From Geodermatophilus siccatus (GTDB lineage Bacteria > Actinomycetota > Actinomycetes > Mycobacteriales > Geodermatophilaceae), in contig NZ_FNHE01000007.1 of the NCBI RefSeq assembly GCF_900103785.1, positions 224,123-288,122 on the forward strand: a stretch of 64,000 nt of DNA, read 5' to 3'. Under the pieces are notes generated by a model that saw only the letters and a list, made by a program, of their open reading frames with translations, had not been told where the DNA came from and did not search any database. Positions within the stretch are counted from its first letter, which is position 1. The number at the start of each line of letters is the position of its first letter. This document shows positions 41,956 to 50,125 of this stretch, one piece after another. Both the position numbers and the translations under genes were made by a program.

Positions 41956-42180
41956 GGTGCGGCGGGGTCGCGTTCGCCGACGCCGAGGGTGGCCATGATC
42001 GTCCGGCCGGAGACCCCGAACGGCTCGCTGGACAGCACGGAGAGCTTGTCGGCGCGTCCCAGACCAGGTTCTCCTCCGGCTACTTCTCCGCCGTCCGGGC
42101 GGCGAGCAGGTCGACTCGGCAGCGGGTCAGGTCACGCAGCTGCCGGATGAGCGGCGGCGGTACGAAGCTGGGCGTAGCAG
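41956..42180 (-). mobile_element. IS110-family transposase remnant
   Basis: On the minus strand two frames give typical IS110 transposase pieces: PPLIRQLRDLTRCRVDLLA, then after a frameshift DKLSVLSSEPFGVSGRTIMA and GERDP. These belong to the stretch just after the DEDD catalytic region of this family. An in-frame stop near 42080 and the missing ends show it is dead. It begins one base after the stop of methyltransferase copy 3, so a transposition event may mark that seam. Confidence 0.6.
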
Positions 42181-42651
42181 CTTCACCACCCGGGAGCTCT
42201 CCCGGTCGGCGCTGCAAAGTGATCACCGCAGCTCCGAACAACTCAGCGGCCGCCCGCCGCTGGCCATGCATGAGGTCTTAAGTCACCTGCGGCCACGCGG
42301 ATTGAGAGAGTCGCACTGATCGAGCGAAGCCGTAGCCTCCGGCGGCCGCGCTGGCTGAGACAACTGCCTTCGCAGTCATTGCGGGGTGACGTTGCGTCTC
42401 CGGCGTAGGCGGCTAGGCAGCAGGACGGGCGCGGTCGTCTCGGCCTTCATGGTCCAGGCCTGGGCGCCGACGGGAGTGACAACCTCGTGACACCGCGGTG
42501 ACGGGCGCAGTGATGTACTGACTGAACCCGCACCCAGACCCCGCAGTCGCTCCGTTCTGCAGCCTTCAGCGCGACCCGGCAATCGAGAACCGCGATCGCT
42601 GCCGACAGTGGTCGCATATTCCGCCTATTGACCCGTTGGGAGGAAGACGGA
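42181..42651. other. Stretch without a supported gene before the small-protein cassette
   Basis: This stretch of about 470 bases runs from the IS110 remnant to the first cassette gene. GC falls towards its right end, and the promoter of the four-gene cassette should lie in the last 100 bases. I see no gene or clear hairpin. Confidence 0.35.
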
Positions 42652-42960
42652 ATGGCGGTCCGAATCGGCTCCATAACTCTCGATCCTCCCCCATCAGCCA
42701 AGGACCCATCAAATAAGCAGGTGACGATTCTGCTACCAGGTCCGTCCCACATATACGCGACTACCTTGATAGCTGCTGTCACTACCTTCGCCCCGCCAAA
42801 CTGGGGCTATCTCGTGGGGGCGTACGTTCATTCCACCAACGGCGTGCCTATCAATCAAAACACGCCGACATGGGAACAGGATGGCGTAACTTCTGTCACC
42901 TTCAACCTCCTTGGGGTCGGAGTCGTCTCTGCACGCTGTGTGTGCATCGTGAACTTCTAG
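42652..42960 (+). CDS. Small cassette protein 1 (unknown family)
   Basis: This 102-residue beta-rich protein has the stretch SHIYATTLIAAVTTFAPPNW, then GAYVHSTNGVPI, a TWEQDGVTSVTFNLLG segment and a closing aromatic pair (VNF). It shares these landmarks with the proteins at 43001 and 43332, so the three are paralogues. The ATG at 42652 follows a GGAGG site. GC is far below the host level. No signal peptide or membrane segment is present. Function is unknown. It leads a four-gene tandem set. Confidence 0.7.
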   Translation: MAVRIGSITLDPPPSAKDPSNKQVTILLPGPSHIYATTLIAAVTTFAPPNWGYLVGAYVHSTNGVPINQNTPTWEQDGVTSVTFNLLGVGVVSARCVCIVNF

Positions 42961-43000
42961 TGCAGTGCGTCATGTATCCAAATGGAGTAAGGGACTGGTC

Positions 43001-43291
43001 ATGGCTATCCTGATAGCGGAGATCGCGCAAGTCGGATACACCACTGTTTCACATAGGGTAGTGCTGCCGACCTCCTCCTACGTATACGCCACTACCTTCG
43101 TATCGATCCTCTCTCCTCAAGAGAAGGCGCCACATTGGATGGTCGACGCCTACATTTTCGCCTACAACGGGGCCAATTTCATCGCACCATTCACCTCGGC
43201 CTGGGAGCACGCGAACGTTACCGACGTTGCCTTTGCCCTTGCCGGAACAGCACTGGAATTTTCCCAGTCGGTTTGCATGGTCGAATACTAG
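43001..43291 (+). CDS. Small cassette protein 2 (paralogue of 1 and 3)
   Basis: This 96-residue protein aligns with cassette protein 1: SYVYATTFVSILSP matches SHIYATTLIAAVTT, DAYIFAYNGANF matches GAYVHSTNGVPI, WEHANVTDVAFALAG matches WEQDGVTSVTFNLLG, and it ends VEY. I use the ATG at 43001; a GTG at 42965 would add 12 residues. The gene follows protein 1 by 40 bases. Low GC and no known family. Duplication inside the cassette is the likely origin. Confidence 0.7.
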   Translation: MAILIAEIAQVGYTTVSHRVVLPTSSYVYATTFVSILSPQEKAPHWMVDAYIFAYNGANFIAPFTSAWEHANVTDVAFALAGTALEFSQSVCMVEY

Positions 43292-43331
43292 AGTCGGTCA
43301 TGAAAAATGGAGCTCTACAAGCTTGAGAGCG

Positions 43332-43637
43332 GTGGTTGCTGTGGGAATTGCCATTGGGTCCGTGGACGCACCCCGGGGAGTCGTGGGTTCGACAACGCAG
43401 TATCTGAAGGCTCCTCGTGAGGTCACAGCCGTGACAGGTCTGGCTCTCCTATACAAGACCTCCCCGCCCGGCGTCCCGCCAGGTGGAACCGTGTGGTCCT
43501 GGATTACGGAGGTCAATGGCGTCAACATCGACGACAGCGAGGTTGCAAGCTACAAAGGATCCAATATAGCTAGCGTCGCATTCGCGATTCGCGCATACGA
43601 TGTCGCCGCCCGATCGGTGTACATCCTGCATTACTAG
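43332..43637 (+). CDS. Small cassette protein 3 (diverged paralogue)
   Basis: This protein of about 101 residues is the most diverged copy. It keeps an ITEVNGVNI segment where the others have HSTNGVPI and FAYNGANF, then SNIASVAFAIRAYDVAARSV and the closing aromatic pair (LHY). It lacks the YATT landmark in identical form. The GTG at 43332 is the best start, with a TTG three codons earlier. An N-terminal VVAVGIAIGSV stretch is weakly hydrophobic. It lies 40 bases after protein 2. Confidence 0.6.
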   Translation: MVAVGIAIGSVDAPRGVVGSTTQYLKAPREVTAVTGLALLYKTSPPGVPPGGTVWSWITEVNGVNIDDSEVASYKGSNIASVAFAIRAYDVAARSVYILHY

Positions 43638-43654
43638 ACGAAAGGGCTAGCTCC

Positions 43655-43948
43655 ATGTCCGAAAAGACTTACGCAATCTACGATCAGAACTCTGGTGATG
43701 TCGTTCACGTTCATCATGTGACAATCGCTCCCGGGGCGGAACCGCCAAGTGACTCAGAGTTGGAAGAGGGCGCTATCCAATTGGCAATCAAGTTAGGCGA
43801 TTTGAACCGAGAGGCACTGGCAATACTATCGGTCGATCGAAGTGCTTTGCGCTACGATCACAGCTATTCAGTTGATGTTGAAAGCAGGCGACTCCGAGCG
43901 GTGCCAGTTGAGAGCATTCAAGAGCCACCAGGCCTCGATAACGGCTGA
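43655..43948 (+). CDS. Small cassette protein 4 (unrelated to 1-3)
   Basis: This 97-residue protein opens KTYAIYDQNSGDVVHVHHVT, then a helix (ELEEGAIQLAIKLGDLNREA) and a beta end (YSVDVESRRLRAVPV). I recognise no family. The start ATG lies 17 bases after protein 3 and the gene ends the four-gene set. It is acidic and soluble. GC is low and matches the other members, so the cassette was probably acquired as one piece. Confidence 0.68.
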   Translation: MSEKTYAIYDQNSGDVVHVHHVTIAPGAEPPSDSELEEGAIQLAIKLGDLNREALAILSVDRSALRYDHSYSVDVESRRLRAVPVESIQEPPGLDNG

Positions 43949-44291
43949 CCCTCCAGAAGCTAGTCTGGCCGGAATGCGGTGCTGACTTGTGTCATTGCGC
44001 CCCAGCAGGAAGCGTGAGAGGCAAGGCTGCTTGGACGGCGCGCACGAAGGGTGCTGCAGTGACGGCTGGCCGCCGGTGAACGAGTGCCGATGCCGGGCGT
44101 GAGCCGCTCTCCCGGGTAGCCGCCGAGTCGGTGGCCCCGGCCCCTCTCCCCCCATCGGCGCCGGGCCCGCACCCGGCCCCGCGGCACCTGTCTGGGTGAC
44201 CTTGCGGGCCGCCGCGTTGCCGGATGTCGGCAGGGGCGTTCGCGGGCGGACGGGAGGAGCGGCGCAGCCTTCGCCGGCGGAGGTGTGACGG

Positions 44292-44882
44292 ATGCGGCTG
44301 ACGGTGGAGTGCAACCGGTCGTCGCAGGGGGCCGAGGCGAGCACAATCCGCGCCGTGACGCGCGACGACGCCAGCCACGAGCCCCGCCTCGCCGTCCTGA
44401 GCGCTCTGTCGCGGGTCCTGGCTGAGCCCGGCCAGCTGGTCGCTCTCCTTGCGGCCTGCGAGGACGACGACGAGGCCATTCGCCGACTGCATGAGGTGTA
44501 CGACTTCAGCCCCGTGCAGGCGCAGGCGGTTCTCGACGCCCAGCTCCGCCTCGTCACCCGCGCGCGCAGGACCGCCGTGCATACCGGCCTCACGGATGTG
44601 CGCGACGCACTGGCGGTCCCGTGGGACCCGCCGCTCGAGGTCCAGGCCACGGTCCGCTCGCCGCAGCGGATCGACGTAGTGCTCGCGGGGGTGCAGCACC
44701 GCGTCGAGGGTGAGGACTTGGCGGACAGCCTCGGCCGGGTGGTCTCCCTGGTCCGGGCAAGGGTGGCCAGACCCGAACGGCGCCGGGTCGCTGTAAGCAC
44801 AGGTCTCACTGACGGGCCGAGGCGCATCCTGGTGGACCCAGTGGGCAGCGCGGAGTTCCTCTACGCCGACGAGCCTCGGTAG
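44292..44882 (+). CDS. Protein with a gyrase-A-like helical segment
   Basis: This is a 196-residue protein. Residues 50-95 (LLAACEDDDEAIRRLHEVYD, then SPVQAQAVLDAQLRLVTRAR) resemble the coiled-coil end of the GyrA/ParC breakage domain, where QAQAIL and a leucine ladder recur. The rest is a short beta-rich domain. No catalytic Tyr region is present, so it is not a topoisomerase. It may bind gyrase or DNA. The ATG at 44292 has a strong GGAGGT site; a GTG at 44355 is weaker. GC is host-like. Confidence 0.6.
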   Translation: MRLTVECNRSSQGAEASTIRAVTRDDASHEPRLAVLSALSRVLAEPGQLVALLAACEDDDEAIRRLHEVYDFSPVQAQAVLDAQLRLVTRARRTAVHTGLTDVRDALAVPWDPPLEVQATVRSPQRIDVVLAGVQHRVEGEDLADSLGRVVSLVRARVARPERRRVAVSTGLTDGPRRILVDPVGSAEFLYADEPR

Positions 44883-45087
44883 CGCGAGAACGGACCAGTC
44901 GCAGTTGTCCCGGTGATTGATCGTGGGACTCATCGGGTCGCAACGGCGGGCGCAGGTTCGTGCGCACGGCATGAGGTACGCCCGGCTTCTCGCCGACCCG
45001 TATGGCGAGTTTGGCCGTGCACTTGAGCCACGGGTAAGGCCTAGAACTGAGACGGCGGTCTGTAGCGCGGCACATCCTCCCAGACCC

Positions 45088-45948
45088 TCAGAATAGTTTC
45101 TGCCATGCGGTGATCGTCCCGGCGGCGCCTAAGGCAACACCCATGACCCACTGCCAATTGTCGCCAATAAATCTCCGGGCGACGAACGCCGGCGCGACGG
45201 TGACGTGCACTTCATGGCTTAGCGCGGGGCGGGAAATCCAGGTTCCGTCAGTTGATAGCCTCATCTGGACGGTTATTACCAGGCTTCGTCGTCCTGACTG
45301 TTCGGCGCGTACTCGAAAGGTCCAAGTTGCTCCATCGATTGTAAGTTGATCCTCCGCGGACAGCGCTTTGACAGTGAAGCCGTCGCCGTCGCACATAACT
45401 CGCATGACGGGACTCACGGGACTCGCCTGCGCTGACACTTGCTCATACTTGCTAAGCGCCTTGCGCAAGGCATCTCCGGCCGCCGGGTCGGGGGAGATCG
45501 TAACGGCGACCGTCGCGACGCTTCCTTGGCGCATCTGCGAAGGACCTCCTATCGCTACGTTGCCTTCTCGGACAGTAGCGGCGAGCGACTGGCGGGCGAG
45601 CGCCCACGCGTCGGTTCGCTGGGTGTCGGACCGGCTTTCGGATAGGCCACTGATTACACGCGCAACTAACAGTTCGACATCCTCGTCGGCCAGCCTGCTG
45701 GGCGGCTCAAGGGTGCCAGCCGAAAGGACTACGCGGTCGTCGGGTCTGCGGAGCTCGATATTCACGGTGGGCAGGCCTGGCCGAGGTATCGTCCGCGACG
45801 CTTTCCTATATAGCTCAGAGATCAGAAGGGCTATCCCTCCTAATGCAGCAATAAGCCACCAGTTCCTATAGGTGGCCAGGGTTATGACGGTCAAGGCGCC
45901 GGCAACAACAATCACGGTCGCCCCGGCGGAGAGCAAGAAGCCCCGCAT
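45088..45948 (-). CDS. Membrane protein with terminal anchors, unknown
   Basis: This 286-residue protein has two hydrophobic helices at the N-terminus (LLSAGATVIVVAGALTVITL, then WWLIAALGGIALLISELY) and one at the C-terminus (WQWVMGVALGAAGTITAW). The soluble middle is beta-rich, with SVATVAVTISPDPAAGD and SLVITVQMRLSTDG. No motif I know. The ATG at 45948 is chosen over a long upstream reading whose start is low-quality. Layout resembles receptor or pore-partner proteins in conflict systems, but that is inference only. Confidence 0.65.
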   Translation of the reverse strand: MRGFLLSAGATVIVVAGALTVITLATYRNWWLIAALGGIALLISELYRKASRTIPRPGLPTVNIELRRPDDRVVLSAGTLEPPSRLADEDVELLVARVISGLSESRSDTQRTDAWALARQSLAATVREGNVAIGGPSQMRQGSVATVAVTISPDPAAGDALRKALSKYEQVSAQASPVSPVMRVMCDGDGFTVKALSAEDQLTIDGATWTFRVRAEQSGRRSLVITVQMRLSTDGTWISRPALSHEVHVTVAPAFVARRFIGDNWQWVMGVALGAAGTITAWQKLF

Positions 45949-46330
45949 CGATGCCCCCTGTGTCAGGTCCGAACAGGATAGTGCCCTAATCCAGGTGCTG
46001 GCTGACTGGCAAGGTCGCAACGGGCAGGGTGCAACCCGTCCGCAGGCACTCTGGCGGTCGGTCCCCGGAGAGTGAGCCCCTGACACTTGCGGCACCGGTC
46101 ATCCTCCTGGTGCTGCCGGTGACCGAGCCGGCTCACCCTAAGCTCATAAGGGAACAGCTCGTGCGGCAAAGGTGGCCGTGTGGGCGCGGCATCTGTGCGG
46201 CGCTGCGATCTCCAGCCGCCGCGACGGGGTACCGCAGGCGACCGAGAAGAAGGTGGGCTTGACCTCCGGCGCCTCAAGCGTCAGGTGTTCCCTGCACGCG
46301 CTGAGGACGAGGGCCTGGCACGCTGGTCCC

Positions 46331-46570
46331 GTGATCTTGCCGCTGGCCGGCGAAGTAGCCGTCAACGACGCCCTGTCGTATCTCAGTAGGGTCCGCGACA
46401 CCGTGACCATCGAGTCGGGTCGGGACTTCAGGCGGGCCATCGGCACGGTCGTCCCGTTAGCGGGCTCAGACATCATCGTGAAGGTCGCGAGCCGACGCGG
46501 CACTCCGCATCAGGAGCGGTACCAGCGCCGAGATGGCATCCGTGTCGGCAGCGTTTCCGTGCCGAGTTAG
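46331..46570 (+). CDS. Small hypothetical protein
   Basis: This 79-residue reading is VILPLAGEVAVNDALSYLSR followed by a basic second half (RRGTPHQERYQRRDGIRVG). The GTG at 46331 begins a protein-like stretch, while upstream in-frame sequence from 46172 looks random. No family is recognised. It is the weakest gene call of this part of the island. Confidence 0.4.
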   Translation: MILPLAGEVAVNDALSYLSRVRDTVTIESGRDFRRAIGTVVPLAGSDIIVKVASRRGTPHQERYQRRDGIRVGSVSVPS

Positions 46571-46911
46571 TCAACTCGGCCGCCGCCGTTCCCCGGCGAC
46601 GTCCGCGGCGCGGCGGCAGGTGCAACCATTCATGGCCTCTACCGGGCCTGGAAGCGCAACCGCGACCCCGAGGCCCTTCAACTCTTACACGTCGCCATTG
46701 ACGAGCGCTTGACCGTGGCCACCGTCGTCGCTACTCCAGCGAACAGGGGTCGGGGTTGACCCGCGGCTCCAGGCGGGCAGGCAACGAAGGCCCACATCAG
46801 CACCAGAAGCGGGACAGGCCCCGATCAAGCGGGCCCCTGACTTACCTTCGCGGAGTTGCGGGGCGATCGCCGAGGGATCGCCTTCCTCCACACTGCGGGC
46901 CTGCGCTCTGC
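46571..46911. other. Stretch without a supported gene
   Basis: This stretch of about 340 bases has no convincing gene, repeat or hairpin. It separates the small reading at 46331 from the convergent gene ending at 46912. Confidence 0.3.
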
Positions 46912-47406
46912 TCAGGTGGTGGCCGCCGCGGTCACCTCCGCCATGGCGTCCACGCCGAGGCCGGGGGCATGGCGCCAGATGTCCAGCGCAATCCGTCGCA
47001 TGTGACTGGGCTGCGATGACAACCACGACGCCTTGGCAGCGGCCTGCTCGAAAGATCCGGCCTCATCGCCCCACCCCCGCCACTTCCCAGCGAGGGCATC
47101 AAAGACAGCAGCGATCGCCGGATAATCGAGTGGCATCTGCGCAATCGCGTGAGCCCGGGTGCAGCCATACCACGGTTCGAGCTCCGGAAAAGATCCCGGC
47201 AGCGCAATTTCTGCGTTCCATACTTCGTCCAGCTCTCGCCCACACCAGCATGCATAGCGGAAGCCATCACACTCGCGGCCCACGCGCACGATGCAATGGT
47301 CCTCCCCTGCGGCGCCAGGCAGAACGGCTTCCCATTCGGGGCCTTCCAGGAGCCTCACGTCATATGAGTCGGGGCGGCGCCACCGGCCCAGCTTCGCGGA
47401 TTTCAT
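46912..47406 (-). CDS. Hypothetical protein with CWCG motif
   Basis: This 164-residue protein contains the stretch GFRYACWCGRELDEVWNAEI and a helical second half. The Cys pair CWCG could bind a metal or form a disulfide, and EDHCIVRVGRECDGF has two more Cys. I recognise no family. The ATG at 47406 is the best start. Composition is intermediate between host and low-GC island genes. The gene is convergent to the small reading at 46331 and divergent from the HNH gene at 47594. Confidence 0.5.
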   Translation of the reverse strand: MKSAKLGRWRRPDSYDVRLLEGPEWEAVLPGAAGEDHCIVRVGRECDGFRYACWCGRELDEVWNAEIALPGSFPELEPWYGCTRAHAIAQMPLDYPAIAAVFDALAGKWRGWGDEAGSFEQAAAKASWLSSQPSHMRRIALDIWRHAPGLGVDAMAEVTAAATT

Positions 47407-47593
47407 GGGTGCCCCTGCCTGAAGCGCGTTACAGACCGTCAGGCAGGCAATCGGCAGGCCGCGCGCAGGTTCGGAGGGCATCGGTGGGCGTCATCGCTGA
47501 ATGGGGTGAAGCGAGGCACCACGAAAGTCCTTGGCCTCGGGCTCGTCGGCGTGGCGCCACGCATCGCGCTCGGCGCCTGTCACCTTTGGCCTC

Positions 47594-48565
47594 GTGACCG
47601 TCCCACCACCTGCTCTAGGCCTTGAAGAACTCGAGGCTGGCCATCAGCGCCGTCTCGCCTGGTTCGCCGAGCGCGCCGGCCAGGTGACCGGCTTCCCAGG
47701 CCGCATGGAGGACGGCGCGTTCCTCGTCTCCACCCCCAAGGGGATCTACAAGCCGAGGGACCTCGAGTACGCGCTCAGCATCAAGATCAAGCGGGACAGC
47801 CCCTACCTGGACGGCAGCGTGAGAAACAGGGCAGACGGGAGCTGGTTCTTCGCCTACCACCAGGAGGGGCCGGACCCGCAGCAGCGCGACCGCCTGTTCA
47901 CCAACCGCGGCCTGATGGCGTGCATCCGTGACCGTGTGCCCGTCGGTGTGCTGATCGAGGAGCCGCCGATCGGCCGACGTCCCCAGTACCGGGTTCTGGG
48001 CCTGGCCTACCCGGTGGGCTGGGAGGACGGATACTTCTTCTTCGAGAGCCTCGAGGGGCCGGCGGGACCTCGCGGTGACACCGCGGCTGACGTGCTGCTC
48101 ACCGACGCAGAAGCCGAAGCCGAGAGGCAGGCACCCGCCGATCCGCCGTCCGATGACTACGAAGCCCGGCGGCGCACCTACCGGGAGATCGTCAGCCGCC
48201 GCGGCCAGCCAGCCTTCCGCCGCGCCTTGCTCAAGGCCTACGACGCCAGATGTGCGATCACCGGCTGCGCCGCCGAGGCGGTGCTCGAGGCCGCACACCT
48301 GCGCCCGTACCGGGGGCCCAGCTCCAACACCGTGACTAACGGCCTACTGCTCCGAGCAGACATCCACACGTTGCTCGACCTGCAGCTGCTTGCCATCGAC
48401 CCAGCGTCGCGGCGCGTAGTGGTGTCACGATCCCTGCACTTCACCGAGTACAAGGTGCTCGACGGGACCCCGCTGGCCGCGCCGCAGGAACCGGCGCACC
48501 GGCCCGCAGGTGCAGTCCTCGAACTAATGTGGGCTAATTTTCAGCAGGCTGAGGCGCTGAGGTAG
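47594..48565 (+). CDS. HNH restriction-type endonuclease
   Basis: This is a 323-residue protein. The first 190 residues form the domain often fused to such nucleases (STPKGIYKPRDLEYALSIKI, then FTNRGLMACIRDRVPVGVLI), probably for DNA recognition. The C-terminal HNH core has CAITGC, LEAAHLRPYRGPSSNTVTNG and DIHTLLDLQLLAI, with the paired His. The GTG at 47594 gives the usual length. A C5 methyltransferase follows 198 bases downstream on the same strand, so a type II restriction-modification or modification-dependent pair is likely. The cut site is unknown. Confidence 0.85.
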   Translation: MTVPPPALGLEELEAGHQRRLAWFAERAGQVTGFPGRMEDGAFLVSTPKGIYKPRDLEYALSIKIKRDSPYLDGSVRNRADGSWFFAYHQEGPDPQQRDRLFTNRGLMACIRDRVPVGVLIEEPPIGRRPQYRVLGLAYPVGWEDGYFFFESLEGPAGPRGDTAADVLLTDAEAEAERQAPADPPSDDYEARRRTYREIVSRRGQPAFRRALLKAYDARCAITGCAAEAVLEAAHLRPYRGPSSNTVTNGLLLRADIHTLLDLQLLAIDPASRRVVVSRSLHFTEYKVLDGTPLAAPQEPAHRPAGAVLELMWANFQQAEALR

Positions 48566-48763
48566 CAGGGGCCGCACTGAGCTTCGGTGGATAGGCTCAG
48601 AGTTACGTGGGGTGCCACCCCGGCACCTGCGCCGGTTGCAGCACGCCATGTAGAGGTCAGCCCATCCAGGGCCGTCTGCCCTTTGCCCGTTCAGGGGAAC
48701 CGGTCACTTTGTCTTCACTGGCCCCACCGTTCCCGCTGGCTCTAGGCGAGCTGGAAGTTGTCG

Positions 48764-49885
48764 GTGCCATCTCCTAACCTCCGCCTCGTGCCCTCCCCCA
48801 CCGTGATCGACCTCTTCGCCGGCTGCGGCGGCATGACCGCCGGCTTCGTTCAAGCCGGATTTGAGCCCGTGTGCGCGGTTGAGTGGGACCTCCCCGCGGC
48901 CTCCACGTACGCCGCCAACTTCGGTGGAGAGCACATGGTGTGGGCCGACATCGAGATGGTTGATGCGCAGGTCCTTCCGGAAGCCGACGTGGTGATTGGA
49001 GGACCACCATGCCAGGGATTCTCCAACCTCGGCACCAAGAACGTCGACGACCCACGCAACAAATTGTGGAAGCAGTACCTGCGCGTCATCGAGCGTGTGC
49101 AGCCCAAGGCTTTCGTCGTGGAGAATGTCGAGCGGTTCCCAGCCAGCAGCGAGTTCGCTATGCTTCTCAACCAGGCCGACTACGGAGTGATTCAGAACTA
49201 CCAACTATCCTGGGGCGTGCTGCTCGCCGCCGATTATGGAGTGGCCCAACGCCGACCCCGCGCCATCGTCATCGGTTCTCGTATCGGCCGGATCGGCCTA
49301 CCTACCCCGACCCACGCTAAGACCCCGGTCAGCGGCCTGAGGCCATGGGAGACTGTCCGCAGCGCGATTGCCGACCTCCCGCCGTTCCCCAGCACCACTG
49401 GATTGCCGAGGTCCACCGCAACCTTCTTTGGCCAGACGGTGCCGGGCGTCTTCAAGGGCCTCGATATTCACGTGGGCCGAAATGCGCAGCCGATGTCTCT
49501 TGAGCGATACGACCACATCCCTCCCGGCGGAGGGCGGTTCGACCTGCCCGTCGAACTGCAGTCGGCCTGCTGGCGCAATAAGGCGAGCGGCACCACAGAT
49601 GTTATGGGTCGCATGCGCTGGGATGCTCCGTCGCTCACTATCCGCACCGAATTCTTCAAGCCTGAGAAGGGGCAGTACCTGCATCCGCAGTGGGATGCCG
49701 TGGACCCTACGAAACGGGTGAACCGCCCGATCACACACCTGGAAGCCGCGCGGCTGCAGGACTTTCCCGACAACTTCCTCTGGTGCGGATCGAAGATTCA
49801 GGTGGCTAAGCAGATTGGCAACGCAGTGCCGGTTGGTCTCGCCCATGCCATCGCGAGGCACCTGCGGCCGCACATGGAGAGCTGA
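48764..49885 (+). CDS. C5-cytosine DNA methyltransferase (second)
   Basis: This 373-residue protein has the complete motif series: I VIDLFAGCGGMTAGF (near residue 14), IV GGPPCQGFSNLG with catalytic Cys83, VI VVENVERFP at 118, VIII QRRPRAIVIG and X KQIGNAVPVGLAHAIA. It protects DNA by methylating cytosine. It differs from the 36401 enzyme in having no winged-helix tail and normal length. I use the GTG at 48764; a TTG two codons earlier is possible. The HNH gene upstream is the natural nuclease partner. Confidence 0.92.
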   Translation: MPSPNLRLVPSPTVIDLFAGCGGMTAGFVQAGFEPVCAVEWDLPAASTYAANFGGEHMVWADIEMVDAQVLPEADVVIGGPPCQGFSNLGTKNVDDPRNKLWKQYLRVIERVQPKAFVVENVERFPASSEFAMLLNQADYGVIQNYQLSWGVLLAADYGVAQRRPRAIVIGSRIGRIGLPTPTHAKTPVSGLRPWETVRSAIADLPPFPSTTGLPRSTATFFGQTVPGVFKGLDIHVGRNAQPMSLERYDHIPPGGGRFDLPVELQSACWRNKASGTTDVMGRMRWDAPSLTIRTEFFKPEKGQYLHPQWDAVDPTKRVNRPITHLEAARLQDFPDNFLWCGSKIQVAKQIGNAVPVGLAHAIARHLRPHMES

Positions 49886-50125
49886 CCGCCCGTGGGAGTT
49901 GCGCTGACTCACCGTGGTTCGCCTGCGGACCTGGCGCAGGTCTGCGCGAAGTCAACCCCTGGACAACTAAGACCCCGCCCTGTCCGATTCCGACACGAGG
50001 AGGTCGCGAAGCGCCGACCCGGCCGCGCTCTTGAGCCCTCGTCAAGGCGGTGCTAGGAAGGCGGTGAACCCCGATCCCCGGGGTGTCGCCTGGCTCCGGC
50101 AGCCGGGCTGTGACAACGTGGCGAC

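Noticed and set aside
43380..43410. GTGGGTTCGAC resembling a tRNA T-arm, as a possible second attachment half
   Set aside because: No acceptor or T-stem pairing and no match to the 31134 half; it lies inside a coding region.
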